Positions 21,695-33,959 of a DNA stretch of 64,000 bases are shown here, piece by piece (position 1 is the first letter of the stretch; the number at the start of each line of letters is the position of its first letter). This stretch comes from Coriolopsis trogii (Eukaryota; Basidiomycota; Agaricomycetes; Polyporales; Polyporaceae), in contig JAHYIO010000033.1 of the NCBI GenBank assembly GCA_020543525.1, positions 1,798,001 through 1,862,000 of the forward strand, given 5' to 3'. A program made the translations under genes and the position numbers. The notes under the pieces were generated by a model. The model worked only from the letters and a program-made list of their open reading frames with translations, had not been told where the DNA came from and made no database searches.

Positions 21695-23469
21695 CTAGTT
21701 GGCCGACCGGTAGGCCGCCGCAGGCACCTCTCGCCGCTCGTTCCGCGGACTGTTGGGGACTGACCCGGCAGCGAGCTGCGGCGATGCGTGCGCATGCTGT
21801 TGCGCCTCTACCTGTGGCGTGTGCTGGGGCTGCTCCAGAGGCGACCCGGGGCGTTTCACCCCGTGCGGAGCCTCCTGTTGAGGCGGTTGCTGATGGGCTT
21901 GCTGTGGGGACCCGCCTGCCGACGAGGCACCTTGGGCCTCTCCAGGGCCGTTAAGCAGCGCACCAATTTCCGTCCGCGACTGCGGATCTGCAGAGCGCGC
22001 GGCCATCAGGGGAGACAAGGATGGGTGGGAATAGTGGTGAGGGGGGAGCATCTGGGTTGCCTGCATGGACGGGAGCTGCTGCTGCTGCACCCGGGCCTGC
22101 ACGGCGTGCGAAGGCGGAGGCGTGTTACGGTGTTGCTTGAATTGGTTGACGTTTACGACGGGACCCCTTTTGTGTGGGAACTGTTCTGGGCGCGGGCGCG
22201 AATGAGTGCGCTCGAACAGACCGCACTTGTTGCACAGCTGGCGCGATGATAGCGGAGCGTGTTAGACGGGTTCCATGCTAGCGAGTCATGCAGTACTTAC
22301 GACTTTGCCTGGGGTCAGACTTGACCTGCGCCAGGTCGAGGTATCGGTTGTCCGGCAGTTGTAACATTTCCGGCGGACGCGGTCGCTGAGTTTGGTCGAC
22401 GCGTCGTCTGTGTGGATAATGTAACTCGCCTGGCCTGGGTATGGCTGAGAGGATATCGGACGGATGGAACGCGCCGATATGGACTGCGGTGGGTGCTGGG
22501 GCACGCCATAGCCGGCCGCAGAGGCGTCATCAGCGTAGCGAGGCATGGAGCCGTTGGGCTGGTAGGGGTATGGGGGAGCTTGGCTCATGGGCTGATGTTG
22601 GACGGGGTGAGAGTAGTAGGGGGTCGACGGCTGGGTGATCTAGAGCATAACAGGGCGTCAGTGGATGGGAACGAGATGAGAGACGAGCGGGAGAACATAC
22701 GGGAGGGGACGGAGATATGGAGTGACTCTCGAGAGAGGAGGCGGAGAGGGCAGGCGAGTGATGAAGGGTGGCGATGGGGGGAGGAGTGGGGTGAGAGTGC
22801 GGCATGTACTGATATTGAGGAGGGCCGTCAGACCGATGGCTGTGGGAGGTTAGGATGTGGGTGACGGGCGTTCTTATAGGATTAGGCGGGCGGTGCGAAC
22901 CTTAATGACCGTTCGACAGCCATGTCTTCGATGCGATGGGGCATGTTTTGATGATACGGATATGGATAGAAGGAAGGGTGGTGTCCGGGATAAGGTGCGT
23001 GGGAGTAGTGCTGCATCGAAGGCACGCAAACAAGAATGGGAGACAAGTGATCGGTGATGGCCCGCTATGAGCGTAATGCGATCAATGACGGACAAAGACG
23101 TACCCAGCGCTGATCGACGTGGGTCGGAAACGGCGGGGGGAGCGGATTGTCTGCCTTGAAGCGTTTGTGGGGCGGAGATGGAGGGGGCGCAGGCTCTGCG
23201 GTGGATGCAGAGGACGCGGACGGGAGCCGGGGCGGGTGCGGGTGCGGGTGCGGGTGAGGGGGCGGTGGGAGAAGACGCGAGTCTGAAAGACGACTGTCCG
23301 GGCGAGAAGGAGGGCGGTCGGAGGCGTCAGGAAGCTGGCGCGATTGGTTGTTGTGCGCAGCGGGCGATGGGGATCTGTGTGGACGCGAGACAGAGGGGGA
23401 ACGGCTGTTGATATGATGTTGAGAGGTGATTGAGAGAGTATATATACGAGACACGCACGGCCTGTCCAT
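21695..23469 (-). CDS. GATA-type zinc-finger transcription factor
   Basis: Five minus-strand exons (23469-23104, 23010-22901, 22839-22701, 22639-22301, 22237-21695) give 498 aa. The start at 23469 has an excellent context (CACCATGGA); an in-frame upstream codon at 23595 is not ATG-like in context. The N-terminal half is disordered and rich in Pro, Ser and His, with a His-Pro repeat encoded by (GGGTGC)n near 23231-23257. The zinc finger spans residues 297-323: 'CYNC', then 19 residues containing 'TSTWRR', then 'LCNKCGLFERTHSRPRP'. It recognises GATA-like DNA sites by family. The C-terminal half is Gln/Pro-rich. The finger is split by an intron exactly before 'LCNKC', and the second donor (GTTCGC) is the least certain splice site. 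The target pathway is unknown. Confidence 0.88.
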
Positions 23470-26400
23470 GGTGGAGGAGGAAGGCGGTTCGATGGGAGCT
23501 GTACGGGAAGACGATGGGAAGTGGTGAGAAGAGATCAGGAAGGCAGAAGGGAGAACCAAGGGGCGCGCACCCAGATCCGACACGAGCACACGCATATGTA
23601 CTCTCTCCCATCACTCCCACCTCTTTTTCGCGGCGGTCAAGTGCACACCGACCATACATGGCAACCCCATCAGCCATCGCCAGTTCCGTCTCCGCCCCAA
23701 TTCCCAGCTCCGCGCACCAGGCTCCCGCCCATCGCCCCCGCCCGCACAGCCCGCCCCTCGGCCGCGTCGACGGTGATCAGCGTGCATGCGACGACGTGCA
23801 GCCCTCTCGTCCCCGCTCGCTGCCAAGGACAGCACCGGCGAGCGCATACCTGGGGCAAACAGCGAGCGGCCCCCCCTCGGCATCAGCCATCACGTCCTCG
23901 CCCGCGCCCGCCAGGCTCCGGTCAGGGTCGCCGTGATAAGGTGTGACCGTTATCCGTTCCTGACCCGGTGGCCATCGCTAATTGATCCCTCTCCCACTTC
24001 ATGACGGCTCAGATTCCGCCTGCGCCCATCTTCTCCATCTCAGATATCCCTCCACATCCCCTCTTTGTCCTTCCTCTCCCAGCAAACTCCAGTCCTCTCG
24101 CCATTCGCCATCCGGGCTTCCAGCACGAACCCAAACCCAATCACGCCCCGCAGTGCCCTCAATGTATGCCATCTGACGGCCTGTCCTTCCCAGGAAGCCG
24201 CGTCCCCGCCTTACGTCCCCTCACATCGTCTCACCATTTGTCTGCCAGAAATACACCACCCCGTGCGCGCTGCGAGCCGCCAGACGCTTCCGTTCAATGG
24301 TCAGCGCCCAGCGAGAAGAGCTCCAACCCAACGGCATCCTCCAATTGCACGCTATTCCGGGAAAGGCGACCGGTCGGTCGAATGATTGAGCATTCCCGCA
24401 GACCAGTGCGCCCCGCACAGGAATGGCCACCCCGGCCCTGATTCAATCAACCAGGTCGAGTACGTCTTGTCACGCCCTCGAGCCTGATCGATAGCCACTG
24501 GCCACCCAACCATCCATGACGCGCGCGGGACTGAGACGCGCGGAAGCAAATGTGGTTGCCGTCTTCGGCACATGATGAGATCCCTCCCACGTCCCACCCC
24601 ATCATCCATCATCCATCCCTCTCGGTCTGCACTGCGTTGCAGTGCGATACAAGCTTTCCAGCGACCCCATGCCACCTGTCCGAGTTCCACCTGCCACCAG
24701 TCGTCCAAGGTCCACTTGCCAATTCCATCTCCCGGTCGCTATTCCTCGGACTCCGGCCGCCTCCGGACAGATAGCCTCAGGCCGTGGATTGGCTTTTCTC
24801 GCCTCGACCCCTTACTTTCCTCTCCGGGCACGTCCTGGTGATGAGGCCATCTTCACGAATCAGACGGGCGCACTCCCGTGACGCTACCCTCGAAGCTAAT
24901 CCCAGCCCCACCCGCGTCCCCGCCAACCCTACATGATACCGGACCACACCACACACTCTGCGATCCGTTTCAACTCAGGCAAGCCCGCTCGTTTGGCCCT
25001 TTGCGCCCTGCGTGGACCTTGCTTCTTATCTCTGTCCCTTGTCTCGGTGTCGCTCGCTTCAGGCTGGACCACATTCACTCAGACGCTCCAACGCTGCGCG
25101 CGTGCCTGCTGTCGAGCCTATGATATTGAAATATCACCCACTTACGAGAGAAAGAAGGCTCGTGAAGAATTATGGTCCTGCTGGCAGGCTTCCAAGCCTG
25201 ATCTCTGTCCACCGAGGTCGACCGTAAACGATTTACCCCATCATCTCAGATCGCATCAAGTCGACAGACATGCGCGCCGCTGTGCCCTAGGTGTTCGCGC
25301 ATGCTCCCGCTGGCTGGGAGCTTCGTGCATCCCTCTCTCTGACGTGAGCCTCTCGCATCCATCCTGATCATGCCTAACATGAGACGTCCTCACATACGCC
25401 GCTCGTGCCTACGTCCTGAGTCCTAGAACGGCCAACAGGAAATGATAGGTTGCGAGTCAATGAAGATGCGCACGCCGTTGATAGGTGTTCTGAAGATGGA
25501 TAGAAACCGAGAGATGGAAGATGCGCACTGGGGCGTGTGCCTTCCATCATCATCCTTCTCTCCGTTCTCGCCGCTGCCTCCTCCTCGTCCTCCCCGTCGT
25601 CAGGGTCTCCGAGCCTTTTCGGGACGAAGCTTGCAGAACGAACACGGACTCGGACGGCACGATTCTGGTCCGAGTCGGAACCACGACTTCGCTGTCGCTG
25701 CAGAAGATGGCTCCCGGACAGATGCGCGGAGCCCGTGTGCTTGACCGGTACACTTGTCGCTGTTCGCTCGTCCGCGTCAGCTTCGTGCGCGGCGGATGGA
25801 TGGGACTGCTGTCGTTCGCGAGGCGGTACTACGTGTGACATTGTACTTCTGGGAGAGGGGTGGTTGCGCCCACCGCCGCGGTGGGACGCCGTGTACGTAT
25901 CATCGCGATGTGCTCGGCGTGGGGTTGTTTAGCGGATGCGCATCGCGAGCCCAGCCGGCGGCGTGGCGAACAAACGTGGGGTACGTCGTGCTCTCTGCTC
26001 TCCCTGTTGGGACAGCAGAGATTCAGGCCGTATCTGTTCGTTCACCCGTTCACCAATCATGTCGAGATGGACGATGGCGCATCTCCTGCGCACGCCGCAT
26101 CGCCCGCCTGCCTGATGAGAGACCGGTGAACAGGCCGAGCTCGATGGGAGGTCCATCTCCTCATATTATCCGCTCGAGCCCGGAATGACGACTGAGATGG
26201 GAGCGGGGTCTCCTGTGCTGTCGGATGGTGCGATTCGTGGGTGCGCGCATCCCATCAGAGAAGCGCATCACTGGCAGCTCTTCACTTCATCGCTGTGCTG
26301 CGCTCCGGTGGTTCAAAGTTCGGGTGAATTGGGGCTGCACGAGATGCTTTCAGAATACTGTAGTTACGTGATCGCTGTTCAGGTTGGGTTCGGATCCATC

Positions 26401-29400
26401 CGGCGGGCGGCCAGGGAGTTTGGCTACCCGTCATGCTCGTGCGCAGCAGTCAAGAGAGATGGAAGGACGGATGGAACGGGCGGTGACCAGTCGTCTGGTC
26501 GATGAGATTGAGAGCGAGTCACAACTGGTGGCGGTCGCGCAGGTCTTTGTTCGGACTGGCTGTGGCCCATCGTGCCATCGCGTCTTCTCCGATGTTCCCT
26601 GCCACGTTTGCCTCCTCTCGGAGCTCGCTTTGCCTCCTTCTCCATTCGTGATAGTGGTGATGAATTATGGTGCCGACGGGACAATCGGTATTGCTGCAGG
26701 GAGTACGACCACTCGCGCAGCGAATCCTGGGATGAAGCAAAGTCTGTATCTGGCGCACGGACGCACGCACGCGTATACGATGCGTCCAGGCGTGTACTAT
26801 CATTATCGACCGCTATCAAGTAACAGGCGCGAGTCCGCGCAGCGAAGAACACCCCCGCGCCTCCGGCAAGTCGTGCTCTGCTCTGCCACAAGAATGCTCG
26901 GCTTGTTGGAACCATTTACTTCGACAGGTACGTCCAGTCACTCAAAGACCCTGACGTTACGGCACCTTCTATCATCATCATCTCTGAGGCAGCCTGAGTG
27001 CCCTGCACGCATGCATGGCTGGGAGCTCACCGGTCGAGTGGACCCAGAGGCAAGAGGGCAGAATCGTCCTTGATGAGTCCCGCCGAGCATGCTAACACCC
27101 AAGCCCACCCTCGGGCCTGACGGGCGGCTTCCGAGCCATGCTGGAAGGCACGAACCATAGGCGCGCCTATTACGGTGGTAGGAACCACTCGAACGAAATA
27201 TCGGTGGCCTCTTTGTCTCCGCAAGCCACGCGCTGCGGACCCTGACCGGCGTATGGTCCGCGGGACGTCCGAAAGGCACTCACCGGGCCACGCTTCGGAC
27301 TCCCATACCTCAACCGGTGGACGACAGGCTGCTGCAGCAGCTAGTTACTGTTTTGGGACCATCCCCAGTGGCGGGCACGGCGGACGGTGCGCAGAGCACC
27401 GGTCCGACTTCGTGTGGGGTCATTGCATTCTATCAGCTATCAGAGGAAGGGCATACAAATGGCGTACTGGGAGGCAGCAGTCGAGTTGCCTGCTCACCGC
27501 ATATCCCGTGCGCGGCTGACTTGGTGTCTGCCGGAGTACAGACTTGCCGCGGAGGCTGCCAGCCAGAGCTGTCAGTGGGACCGCCCGTCACCGCCGCCGC
27601 TCGCCATCGGTCGTCGCGCCATCAGGCGCAGCGCCCGAGGACATGCTGTGTCTCCGAGTCGACGCTGACTACTCGATACGGGCCGCGGGCTGAGGAGCAC
27701 GAGCTCTCAGATTTCAGTGGCGGGACCCATAGTGGAGCCGGGATGGCGGGCGACGGTGTCCGCATTGTTCTGGTGGAGCGCGCTGTTCAACAAAGTTACG
27801 TGTGTGCGCAGTGCGCGGGGCTCTTTTCTTTCTCCAGGCGCTCGTCATTATCTCGCTGCTGCCCGAAGGTTTTTTCTTTCCTTCTTTTTATTTTGGTTTT
27901 TGTTTGTTTCTGCAATCGTATTCATACCTCTTGCCTTGGAGTAGGGGGCGACGTCGGCTCAACCACCGGATTCTGCGGCACCAGCTCAAACACAGTCTTC
28001 ACCTACTCCCGTTGTGAGTGTCGTGAGGCGTCCCTGGCTGACGAACACGGACGTTGTCAATGAACCCATGATAATTCCTCTCCTCACGTTTGCTCCGTGC
28101 TTACGCGAACGCCTAGGCGAAGTTGATCAAAGACGATCCGCCTACGCGCATTCTCCCGAAGGCAGGCATGTCAAGCTGAAACGAGGGTTAACGGTTCGGC
28201 TGCACATGTGCAGCCACACGGCAGAGGTGGTCCATACACCAAGACGCTTCGGATGATGAAAGCTGCACCTCCCGCCGTTGAGAAGCACAGAGAAGCCCGC
28301 GAGAAAGGGCTGTAAATGAGGAGGGCGACGAGAACTCTGAATCATCACGCGAACTGTCGCCGTCTCACCTCTAGGGCAAACCACATCCGTCGCACCCCCA
28401 TCAGCCATCAACACTGTCCAACTTTGAGCGCATGCGCGCACGTAAGTATGCGAAGAGCATGAAACGCGCAGACTGCGGCTGACGCATCGATCGCTTCGCA
28501 GTGATATCTTGTCGACCGCGTCGCCTTGCCGAGGATGACATTCGCAAGCTCGCCTATCTGTGCCGGTACGCGTGAGCCACAGGTGTGGTTTGCGCCTAGA
28601 CCGTATGGCAGAAACGGGTGCGAGGGTTTCCGCCCCCTCGTTACGCCGCATGCCCTGGCCCCACCACCCTCTGCTCGTGTCGATTCTACGCCAACAAATT
28701 TCGCCCACAGACTAGGAGGAGGCGCGGATACACCTGGTCGTACCACCGGCTGTCTGCCAGGGCACCCTCGCCGCTCGACTCCAACCATTTAGACGCATAT
28801 GGCGGGGCCTCGTCCAGACCTTTGGGTGTTGTTCGCTCCGATATGCCTCAGGCCCGACACCCGACACCCAGCCCACGAACCCCTCCTATCCTGTAACATG
28901 CTCTACAACCAGGCCGCGTCTCAAAGTGGAATATCCTCCATGCATTCACGACAGCCCATCCTCCCACTCAGTGCTCTTGCCGTCCTCTCGCTTGGTACCC
29001 CTCCACACCGACAGTTCCGGCGAGTCGGAAGGTCGAGAGGAGCGCAAGGGCGGACTACTCCTAGCCAGCTCATCCGCGCACGTTCATTTTCTACGGCCTC
29101 GTGGTGACCAGGGAAGAATGCGCCCGCCTTGCGGGTGGACCCAAAAGGGCGCCCGGACCCTGAGCCTGCGCGAATGCGGCTGGCCTCTCGTACCCGCCCA
29201 AGGACACCGCTTCACGCCGTTCGCTATCCTCCGCCGCCTCATGCAGGAGGTCCCTCATTTTCCTCTCTCTGCAGGACCTCCCTAGCTCGTTGACGAACGC
29301 CGTGACGCCACTTGAGGAAGGCTGAGCTGACATACTCGTTCATCGCTCCCTTCATCGACTGGCAGTCATCCCTCTCAACGGGTTCTCGGGTGGTGGCCAA

Positions 29401-32400
29401 CCACACTGCAAGGACGTGCCGGCGATCGGGAACATTGGACTCGCGGTGGAGGATAGTCACGGCTCCGTCGCACCTTTGGCCGATGTCAAGTGGACGTTCC
29501 GGTGGAGACGTCTGCCGAAGACGAATTTTGTCGGAAAAGAGCGTACAAGCTGCCCAACCTGCTCCAAGCTAGCCTCGAAAGAGCTTCGTCGGAAAATTCA
29601 TTCGTCTTGGCTGTCGCTCCACTGGAAGTCGGGCATACCTGCTTCAAAAGGGGGGCACAAGTCGGCGCAGGCAGCATGAAGCACCGTCGTGAGGGCAGAC
29701 GGTAAGGACGCTGACCTCGTAAGTTCTTCTCGTCGCTAGAAATACATTACGCTGAACTCACCTGCCGAAACTCCTCTCTGACGAGAGTTCGTGGCACGTT
29801 GGCCACGCTCCGTTGGTGAGACACCGACAGTTTCCACTGACACATGGTCGGCCACTCCACAACTCGAATGAGAACCGCTCGGGCGGCTCCTCACCATCAC
29901 TTTTCCCGACATCGGCGGCATGTCTACCGGCTCTTGATCCTGCGTCCTCGGGGATTACTCACGGATTTCTGAGAAGCACCCTTCCGTGTTCGGTACATCA
30001 CCCTTCACTATTGCAAGCATGACATGCGTCGTGGCTAGGGTGAACGATCTGCAGAAGGTGGTACGTTCGTCAATAAGTCAGAAACACCGCCGCCCAGGAT
30101 GGCGCTATCCTACTCGACCCCAGGACTCGTCTGCAAGCGGTGAAATTGGAATCGCACGAGAGGGACGCCTCAGGCCTACGCGCTGGTCGGGGTGTAGAGA
30201 AGAACCCGGAAACGCAAAGAAGCCAGAACATGAGCTCTGGAGTTCCCCAGCGACCCCATCCAGCCGCTACTGGACGTTGGGCGGCGAGCAGACCCCTTCT
30301 CCACGGCGGTCGGAGCGTCGACCATCGCCCGCCACAGAAGCCTCTAGCCGCCAACAGGCGCATCTGACTTGCGGTCGCGACTCGATGACGGAAGGCCCCG
30401 CCGACGTAGGGGTCTGCTACGAGCGGGCGTCGAAGACGTCCTAGTACCGCATTCCGCATCAGACATGACGCCGACAGCGCCCTGCACCTCATCGCCCGTC
30501 ACCCACCCTGTGCTGCCTTCGCGAAAGCTACCGCTTTCGTCGCCGGGAGGGTCGAGCGCCCATGAGCTCCGAGTCCGCGGAAGCACGAGAAGGACGAAAA
30601 AAAATCACCGCATCAACAATAGGGACTGCAGTGTCTCCTGCCCGGGCTCTCGACCCGTCCCCTACAATTGGCCCTGGAGCAGAGTGTTCTTCTCCGGTAC
30701 ATCGAGCACTGAGGGCCCAGCCATGCGTTGCGCTAACCACGCCCGAAGCCACAATTTCCCAGGCAGCCGGGACGCACGCGGTGATGCGGGGCGTTGTGGG
30801 CGCTTTGAGCGGTCAGGGCGGGTGTGCCAGGCGCCTGGCTACTACGACGCCGAGGGCAGCGAGGCTACGCGAAGGGTACGGGCGCAGCTCGGGTCTGCTT
30901 CGTCCTTCTATCCATCCTGTTCGCAACAATCCCAACAATCACTACGGCGATCGTGATGGCAGTGGGAGTTCCCATCGTCCGCGGCCGCGCCACGGCTGGT
31001 GGCTCGTGTGCATTTGGGTGCGTGATGTCTGGCAATTCGCATACCATGAGAGGGGACATGTACAAAGGTGTCAGTGAGTGCATGTGCCGTGGACAGATGA
31101 AGCGGGGACTGACATGGCACGGACAGCTTGCCTCCATGGGGACGGGGTAGACAGGGTTGACATCACTTGTGCACGAAATGTTGTGCCTGGAAGAGAATCC
31201 AGCGGATAATTCGTGGTTGGTGGGTGTCTAGACTGGATGCAGGTTCCCCTCAACCGGAGCGTCTCACAGCGAGTCGGACCCTGTGATCGGGTCCGCGGGT
31301 TGGCGGAGAAACGGTGGATGGGCTTGGGACAGGAGCAGCATGACCCGGTCGATGCACGCATGGTCGCTGCCGTGGATGTATATGCCTCCGACGGTGACTG
31401 ACTCGTGGACGGCTCCGAGTCGGAGAACCTACGTCCTCGCTTTGCCAGTATCGTTGCCCACGGTCATCCGTCACGTACAAGTGCCGAAGGTGCACGAAGC
31501 CACAGAGCGCGGGTCGCGCGCATCATTTCTGACGAAGAGTCGTATTAGGGCCCTCGACCCTGGACGCGGCGGATGTGAGCGCGCTCGCCCGTGTTGACGA
31601 AATCGCCGGAGAAGTCGGCAGAAGCAACGGTGGGACAGCGCCCGGGGTGCCACCGGTGTAGGACACGTACGTATACGCGCTCTCCGAGTGCGACCACCAG
31701 TTCGTCTCTGGAGTCCAAGTACGACAGGTTGCCTCAAGCTGTCCGCAGGAAGTAACCTAAAGGATGCCAGCGTCTCCGGTGTGTGAGTGAGTACCACTAC
31801 TTAGGCGTAAGGAACAATGCAGCCACTTATCCGTGTTCCGTGTTAGGATCAAAGGCTAGGCCCGAAATGGATACGCAGTATTGGATGCGATGATAGACGC
31901 GAATACGGAGATAGGTGGGGAATGGGAGAAGTAGTTGGGGTCACCGTGATTTTGAAACGCGATCAGACGGTTGTCAAAAATGTGCCAAGCGTCCACGGCG
32001 TGGTGCGGTGTGTACCGCGGACGCTCGCCGCTGCGGCGCTGCCAGTTCAGACGCAACGTCATCCTAGGATCCCAGCGTCTGAGAAGGTGGTGTGGTCGGC
32101 GACAAATCAACGGCCGTTTTGGGTTCTCTGATGCGATACCAACGATGTATTGAATGATGCCACGCCGCTCTCCGGTATTGAGGATGCGGGGACTTGGGGT
32201 CACGTCGCTGCGGCCCTTTTCCGTGTCTGACTCGGAGGCGCGTGCCACAAGCTATCGAGCCGATGCAACCGCTTTAGCTTGTGTATATCCTTTGTTGTGC
32301 TAGTCCACTAGTGGTTACGAGAGAAGTACGGCCCATCAGCGACGGGTTGGAATCGGAGATTATCGGACGGTCATTGAGCGGCCAGCATGAGTATATACAT

Positions 32401-32873
32401 GCGCATAGCACGCTCATATCAGCTGGAAGTACCGGAAGAGACTCACTACGGAACATATCAGAAAGTCCCAAGTTGTTGAATCCGTCATATGTATGCGGCA
32501 TATGGTCACAGTGGTCGCTCACCGCCGATTATGACCAAGATTCTCCACATAGATTCACAGGTCGCGATAGACATGTGCTATAACAATTAGGCTTTTGTGT
32601 GGATCGTTCGCGTCCTGGAGCTTGGGCTGCAAACGGCGAAAGTAGGTGACTGTTGGCGCGGTAATCGTCGAGGGTTATCACAAGTTGTAACAAGTCTGAC
32701 AGCCTGCATAGGGCGCTTGGCTACGTGCGATCTCGATCCCCACCGTCCGATCATACACCCACCCTCATCGCCCCCACCTCCGTCCTCGACAACACAGCCA
32801 TCGTGCATCACATTCAGTTTTCTCCTACCTCGCAGTCTCAACCTTCGAACTCTGAGCCGTAGAGAAGTCGAGC
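23470..32873. other. Gene desert right of the GATA gene, no intact gene recognised
   Basis: About 9.4 kb upstream of the GATA factor and before the Rqt4-like gene, with no supportable gene on either strand. GC content is high and open frames are short and unrelated to known families. The stretch at about 24.0-24.9 kb is C/T-rich on the plus strand, like a core promoter or a non-coding transcript start, but no coding region follows. It may be a long regulatory region for the GATA gene, which would be upstream on the minus strand. No transposon, tRNA or repeat array was seen. Confidence 0.5.
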
Positions 32874-33959
32874 ATGCATCACACCGCGTGGACCAAAAAG
32901 GGCTCTTCTCTGCCGTCGGATAGACTCCCGCCAAAGACTCAGCCTCCTGCCCAACCGTCGAAGGCGAAAGGGAAGCAGACAAACAAGGAGAATGCTCCGG
33001 AGAAGAGCAAGGAGGTGCGCGTGCTGGAGAAGCTGCGTGACGATCTCGCAAAGAGCACCGGCAAGGAGAAGGACCCGAAGGGTGGTTGTTTCTGCCAAGG
33101 TCCGTATGCTCGTATTCCCGTCAACTGTCTGTCTGTAGTGTAGCTTGTGTTGGGGCAGGTCAACCCAGGCTTGCTGTCGCTCTTCGATAGTTCCATGTTG
33201 TGCGCACGTCTGCAACTACTGGGCGACCATGTAGTCGGGCTCTCGCTTTGCGTCTCCCGCTCTTGCAGTCTCCACGCGCTATCATTTCTGTCTGACAAGG
33301 CGAGACGTGATGCAGTCATGATCTTTGTGCTGTCGTGTTCTGCCCTTTCATTCTGACACTGAGCGTCGATCTGTGCCTCCATTCCATACCTTCTGACCGT
33401 CATTCCAGCCCGGATGCATGCCCTTTCTCAATACAGTCCCATCTGCCGCACATGCGGTCTCATCCTTTGCGAACTCAACCTCCCAAACTTTGCCTGCCCA
33501 TCCTGCACCGCGACTCTCCTCACCCCAGCCGCGCGCACTGCTCTCGTCGACACGCTCCAGACCCAGATAGACGAGACGCTCGCGAAAGAGGAGGCAGACC
33601 GCCAGCGCGCGATCCAAGAGGCTCGCGCCGCCCAGGGCGCGTTCCCCACTCTCTCCGCCGCAGCTTCGCGGGCGAGCACGCCAGGATCGGGGTCGGAGTC
33701 GCAGGCGTCGCACCCGGTCAACCAGACCCACAAGGTGCTCTCGCTCGACAGCAAAACGCGTAAAGTGAAGGTGTCGTCATACACCCCGCCTGCCGTCTCT
33801 CGTTCCGCGTCCGCAGAGAAGGTCAAGCAGGCCGAGCCCGAGTACAAGCGCGTGCCAGCGCCGCCGGCGGAGGTAGCATGCGCGGCGATGCAGGCTCAAC
33901 GGCCGTGGGCGAATACGAGAGGGCTGAACGTCACATATGTGCCGGCTGGTCGAGCATGA
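32874..33959 (+). CDS. zf-C2HC5 protein, TRIP4/ASC-1 (Rqt4)-like
   Basis: Exons 32874-33099 and 33409-33959 give 258 aa; the intron is 309 bp. The N-terminal 70 residues are basic and disordered. The zinc-binding block is complete: Cys72, Cys74, His79, Cys88, Cys91, Cys96, Cys105 and Cys108, reading 'CFCQARMH', 'CRTCGLILC' and 'FACPSC'. This is the diagnostic C2HC5 domain of activating signal cointegrator 1 (TRIP4) and yeast Rqt4, a subunit of the complex that splits collided ribosomes in ribosome quality control. A helical, acidic-basic stretch and a disordered tail follow. The protein is much shorter than human TRIP4 or yeast Rqt4 and has no ASCH domain, so a reduced form is likely; the biological role is inferred from the domain. 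Confidence 0.88.

Noticed and set aside
23100..23110. Read-through of the GATA exon 1 frame beyond Trp to a stop at 23065
   Set aside because: A GTACGT donor lies right after the Trp codon, and splicing to 23010 keeps phase and leads into the rest of the protein.
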